Assembly (NCBI GenBank): GCA_964348755.1
Contig: CAYGDW010000006.1
Location: forward strand, 1-64,000
From: UBA7960 sp964348755
GTDB taxonomy: Bacteria; Bacteroidota; Bacteroidia; Bacteroidales; UBA7960
Direction of reading: 5' to 3'
DNA length: 64,000 nucleotides
In this document: in pieces, positions 61,294 to 64,000 of the stretch
Layout of the letters: each line of letters begins with the position of its first letter
Position numbering within the stretch: position 1 is the first letter of the stretch
Made by a program: the position numbers and the translations under genes
The notes under the pieces: generated by a model
The model's database searches: none
Told to the model about the DNA's origin: nothing
What the model saw: the letters and a program-made list of their open reading frames with translations, nothing else

Positions 61294-63915
61294 ATGACTC
61301 AATCAGGGCTTGGGAAAAGGCAAATGATACTGAAATTCCTGAAACTTGCAGGAATTTCAGGTATCATTTTTATTGTATCCTTTTTTGTGTTGCTTACCAT
61401 TCTTGCACTGATATTTCAGGATAGAATAAAAGGAGCTATGGTTGAAAGCCTCAATAAGAACCTGCAAACAGAAGTATCTGTTGACAAAATAAGGCTTGAC
61501 CTCATAAGGCGTTTTCCTCTGGCTTCAGTAACATTTTCGGGAATAAAAGTAAATGAAGCGGGCTACCATCAGCCCAAAGAAACACTTCTTGAAGCGCAGC
61601 GCATTTATCTGAAATTCAGTATATTGAGGCTATTATTCGGGAATTACACCATAAGCGAAGTAGAAATAAGCAAGGCCAGCCTCAATATGCGAATTTTTGA
61701 GGATGGGAACCAAAACTTCCGCATCTGGAAACCTCAACCCGAAGACATACCACAAAGCGAATTTGTATTCGACCTGAAGAGGGTTTTGTTCAACGAAGTT
61801 CATTTTGTTTACAACGACCTTCCCGGAAAACATTTAATTGACCTGAACATTGGACAGGCCACCATGAGCGGCAATTTTCGCAAAGAATCGTATTACCTTA
61901 CTGCTCGTGGAGGGCTGTATGCCAACTTGTTGACCATCGATTCGGCAATCATAGCAAGGGATCGCTCCATTGAAATTGACATGGTGCTAAGTGTAATTGA
62001 AAACAGGGAGTTTGTATTTGAGAAAGGAAACCTGAAAATTAACGGGAATGCTTTTGGAGTGAAAGGCACCATTGCCAATCTTGAAGAAGGAGTGTATTTC
62101 GATACGCAGATCAATGGCAGGCAACTTTCGCTGGGCCAGCTTTTGGCAGATTTGCCCGAATCGATACAACCATTTGTAAGTGGCTACAAGGGCCGCGGAA
62201 ACCTTGAGTTTGAAGCCGGAATTAAAGGCAACCTTAGTCAAACCCAAAAGCCTGGCATCATAGCTACTTTTAGGGTTTCGGGCGCTGAACTGCTTCATCG
62301 CGAAAGCGGGTTAAACCTAAAAAAACTTCAATTTGAGGGTCGTTTCGACAATGGTCTGGCACAAAATCTCTCCACTTCAACCCTTTCGTTCAAAGAATTT
62401 TATACTACCATAAACAACGGGGTGCTGCAGGGCCATTTTTCCATGCACAATTTCAACAAGCCCAGGCTCGAATTTAAAATGTTTGCCGATGCCGATGCCG
62501 GAGACCTTGTAAGTCTTTTCCGCGTCGACACCGTAAGCCATGCCGCAGGCCGCGTAAAGATGGACCTAAACTTCAACGGGGGTATGAGCGAAAAAAACCG
62601 GTTCACAGGGCAGGATTTTGTTTCAGCACGAGCCAGCGGAACTTTCACCTACGAGAACCTTTCGTTTGCTATTAAAGGCAACCCACTGGCGTTTCGCCAG
62701 TTTAACGGCTCTTTGCTGTTTAGCGACAACGACCTGATTGTAGAAAACTTTAGCGGCCATGCCGGAAGCAGCGATTTCGAATTAAAGGGAGTTTTCCGAA
62801 ATGTACTGCCCTACCTCTTTCTTGAAAACGAAAAAATTAATGTGGCGGCAAGCCTTTATAGCAACTACTTAAATTTTAATGAATTACTGAAGCATTCGGT
62901 AAGTGGAGCCGATACCACTTACAAGCTCAACTTTTCTGACCGGCTGGGTTTTAATCTAGAAACAGATGTGGTGCACCTTGCATTTCGAAAATTCGAGGCA
63001 ACAAACGTAAAAGGGAAGGCCAAACTCCAGAATAAACGCTTCATGGCGCAGGATGTAACATTCAGGTCAATGGACGGGCAGGTAATGGCCAACGGATATA
63101 TTGATGGCACAAAAAATGACTTTTTTGTGGTGGGAATTGGAGCAAGAGTAAGCGGGGTTGACATCAATAAATTGTTTTATCAAATGGGCAATTTTGGGCA
63201 GACAAGCATTACCGACCAGCATCTGTTTGGAAAGGTTACCTCTGATATACAGTTTACAGGCAAATGGACACCAACCCTCGATGTTGATTGGAAAAGCATT
63301 GAAACCACGGCAAATATGCGGATTGAACAGGGATCAATTGTCAATTTTGAGCCATTGGCAGGACTGGGCCGATTTTTAAGAATCGACGACATGAGCCGGG
63401 TTACCTTCTCGACCCTTGAAAACCAGATTCAGATTAAAGGCAGAAAAATTATTATTCCAGATATGGAGATCAATTCGAGTGCCCTAAACCTCAAACTCTC
63501 GGGCGAGCATGGCTTCAACAACGAAATTGACTACCGGGTTCAGGTGCTTCTTAGCGAAATACTTTCGCGCAAGAACTGGCAAAACAGAAACACCCAGGAG
63601 CAATTTGGCCAAATTATTGACGATGGCCTTGGGCGCACCACGCTTTTTTTACGAATAAGCGGTACTGCCAATGAGCCGGTTTTTCGGTACGATGTTCAGG
63701 GTGTGAGAGAAAAAATTCGCGACGACTTCCGACGCGAAGGGCAAAACCTGCGCGATGCCTTCAGAAGAGAATTTGGCGGTCGCCCCGAGCCTGAAGCACC
63801 CGCACCCGAAACCATTGCACCCGAATCGAAACCCCGCCTTCGCAACCCCCTTCGCCGCCAAAGGCAACAAAACAATGAAAGGTTCGAACTTGAATGGGAT
63901 GAGAAAAACCCCTGA
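61294..63915 (+). CDS. AsmA-family protein
   Basis: An 873-residue AsmA-like protein. An N-terminal anchor (LAGISGIIFIVSFFVLLTIL) is followed by the AsmA N-terminal signature LNKNLQTEVSVDKIRLDLIR and a long beta-rich periplasmic part, with an AsmA C-terminal domain around NINKLFYQMGNFGQ-like text near residue 625. The last 80 residues are Pro- and Arg-rich and probably disordered. AsmA-like proteins are bridge-like lipid-transfer candidates between the two membranes. I keep the first ATG, but an ATG ten codons later (61324) is also possible. It follows the pseudouridine synthase by 12 bases. Confidence 0.87.
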   Translation: MTQSGLGKRQMILKFLKLAGISGIIFIVSFFVLLTILALIFQDRIKGAMVESLNKNLQTEVSVDKIRLDLIRRFPLASVTFSGIKVNEAGYHQPKETLLEAQRIYLKFSILRLLFGNYTISEVEISKASLNMRIFEDGNQNFRIWKPQPEDIPQSEFVFDLKRVLFNEVHFVYNDLPGKHLIDLNIGQATMSGNFRKESYYLTARGGLYANLLTIDSAIIARDRSIEIDMVLSVIENREFVFEKGNLKINGNAFGVKGTIANLEEGVYFDTQINGRQLSLGQLLADLPESIQPFVSGYKGRGNLEFEAGIKGNLSQTQKPGIIATFRVSGAELLHRESGLNLKKLQFEGRFDNGLAQNLSTSTLSFKEFYTTINNGVLQGHFSMHNFNKPRLEFKMFADADAGDLVSLFRVDTVSHAAGRVKMDLNFNGGMSEKNRFTGQDFVSARASGTFTYENLSFAIKGNPLAFRQFNGSLLFSDNDLIVENFSGHAGSSDFELKGVFRNVLPYLFLENEKINVAASLYSNYLNFNELLKHSVSGADTTYKLNFSDRLGFNLETDVVHLAFRKFEATNVKGKAKLQNKRFMAQDVTFRSMDGQVMANGYIDGTKNDFFVVGIGARVSGVDINKLFYQMGNFGQTSITDQHLFGKVTSDIQFTGKWTPTLDVDWKSIETTANMRIEQGSIVNFEPLAGLGRFLRIDDMSRVTFSTLENQIQIKGRKIIIPDMEINSSALNLKLSGEHGFNNEIDYRVQVLLSEILSRKNWQNRNTQEQFGQIIDDGLGRTTLFLRISGTANEPVFRYDVQGVREKIRDDFRREGQNLRDAFRREFGGRPEPEAPAPETIAPESKPRLRNPLRRQRQQNNERFELEWDEKNP

Positions 63916-63930
63916 TTAAACCTACACGCC

Positions 63931-64000
63931 ATGATTGAATTTCCAAATGCCAAAATTAATCTGGGCTTGAACATCCTTAACAAACGCAGCGATGGCTTCC
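63931..64000 (+). CDS. ispE: 4-Diphosphocytidyl-2-C-methyl-D-erythritol kinase (5' part only)
   Basis: Only the first 23 codons lie in the window: MIEFPNAKINLGLNILNKRS, then DGF. This is the typical N terminus of IspE, a GHMP kinase of the MEP isoprenoid pathway. The gene runs off the end of the window. It implies that isoprenoids, including the menaquinone tail, come from the MEP route. Confidence 0.9.
   Translation, partial: MIEFPNAKINLGLNILNKRSDGF

Overview
The window reads as one chromosomal scaffold from an anaerobic or microaerobic member of the Bacteroidota, probably Bacteroidales or Marinilabiliales-like. The evidence is a DUF4295 gene next to rpmG, a GldB-type lipoprotein, a GlsB/GlsA pair for glycine lipids, an FtsL_2-type FtsL, a MraY with the long Bacteroidota insertion, recurrent TAnnTTTG-type -7 promoter elements, and maturases for [FeFe]-hydrogenase beside a flavodiiron protein. 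The 100 Ns inside one gene show that this is a draft or metagenome assembly.

Layout. 1-223 is noncoding with a dispersed repeat. 224-7424 (minus) is a menaquinone block: menI, menF, menD, then menB, menA, menC, menE. It lies directly downstream of rimO and ftsY. 9831-10186 (minus) holds DUF4295 and rpmG. 10459-17079 is mixed housekeeping: slyD, a YbaN-like protein, a lipase-like hydrolase, a short-type purL, an unknown polytopic membrane protein and an SDR. 17203-18295 holds a NarL-type response regulator followed by a degenerate, truncated receiver. 18444-23578 is a run of an LptF/LptG permease, two glycosyltransferases and ribBA. It converges on a 1490-residue TamB-like gene, and tsaD is divergent from that. 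29314-34204 (minus) holds an unknown lipoprotein, the flavodiiron protein, hydE and hydF. 34205-34937 is the longest gene-free stretch and carries further copies of the dispersed repeat. 34938-42506 holds a small beta-barrel protein, an unknown cytosolic protein, a barrel-nadE pair, gldB, and engB with glsB and glsA.

42741-58140 is a complete division and cell-wall (dcw) cluster in the usual Bacteroidota order: mraZ, rsmH, ftsL, ftsI, murE, mraY, murD, ftsW, murG, murC, ftsQ, ftsA, ftsZ. A three-repeat MraZ box lies upstream and a 12-bp stem-loop separates ftsA from ftsZ. After ftsZ come an FKBP lipoprotein, a small helical protein, a YedK/HMCES-type protein, a repeat-extended pseudouridine synthase interrupted by the assembly gap, a large AsmA-like protein and the first 70 bases of ispE.

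How the genes fit together. The menaquinone genes imply a respiratory quinone. HydE/HydF imply [FeFe]-hydrogenase activity, and the flavodiiron protein implies detoxification of O2 or NO. LptF/G, TamB-like, AsmA-like, GlsAB and the glycosyltransferases serve envelope lipids and glycans. The dcw cluster makes and divides the peptidoglycan wall. I found no prophage, transposase, CRISPR array, toxin-antitoxin pair, defence island or biosynthetic cluster, and no rRNA or tRNA that I could recognise. Nothing here amounts to a clearly new system. The most unusual items are the tandem pseudo-receiver, the ftsA-ftsZ stem-loop, the repeat families and a few uncharacterised envelope genes.
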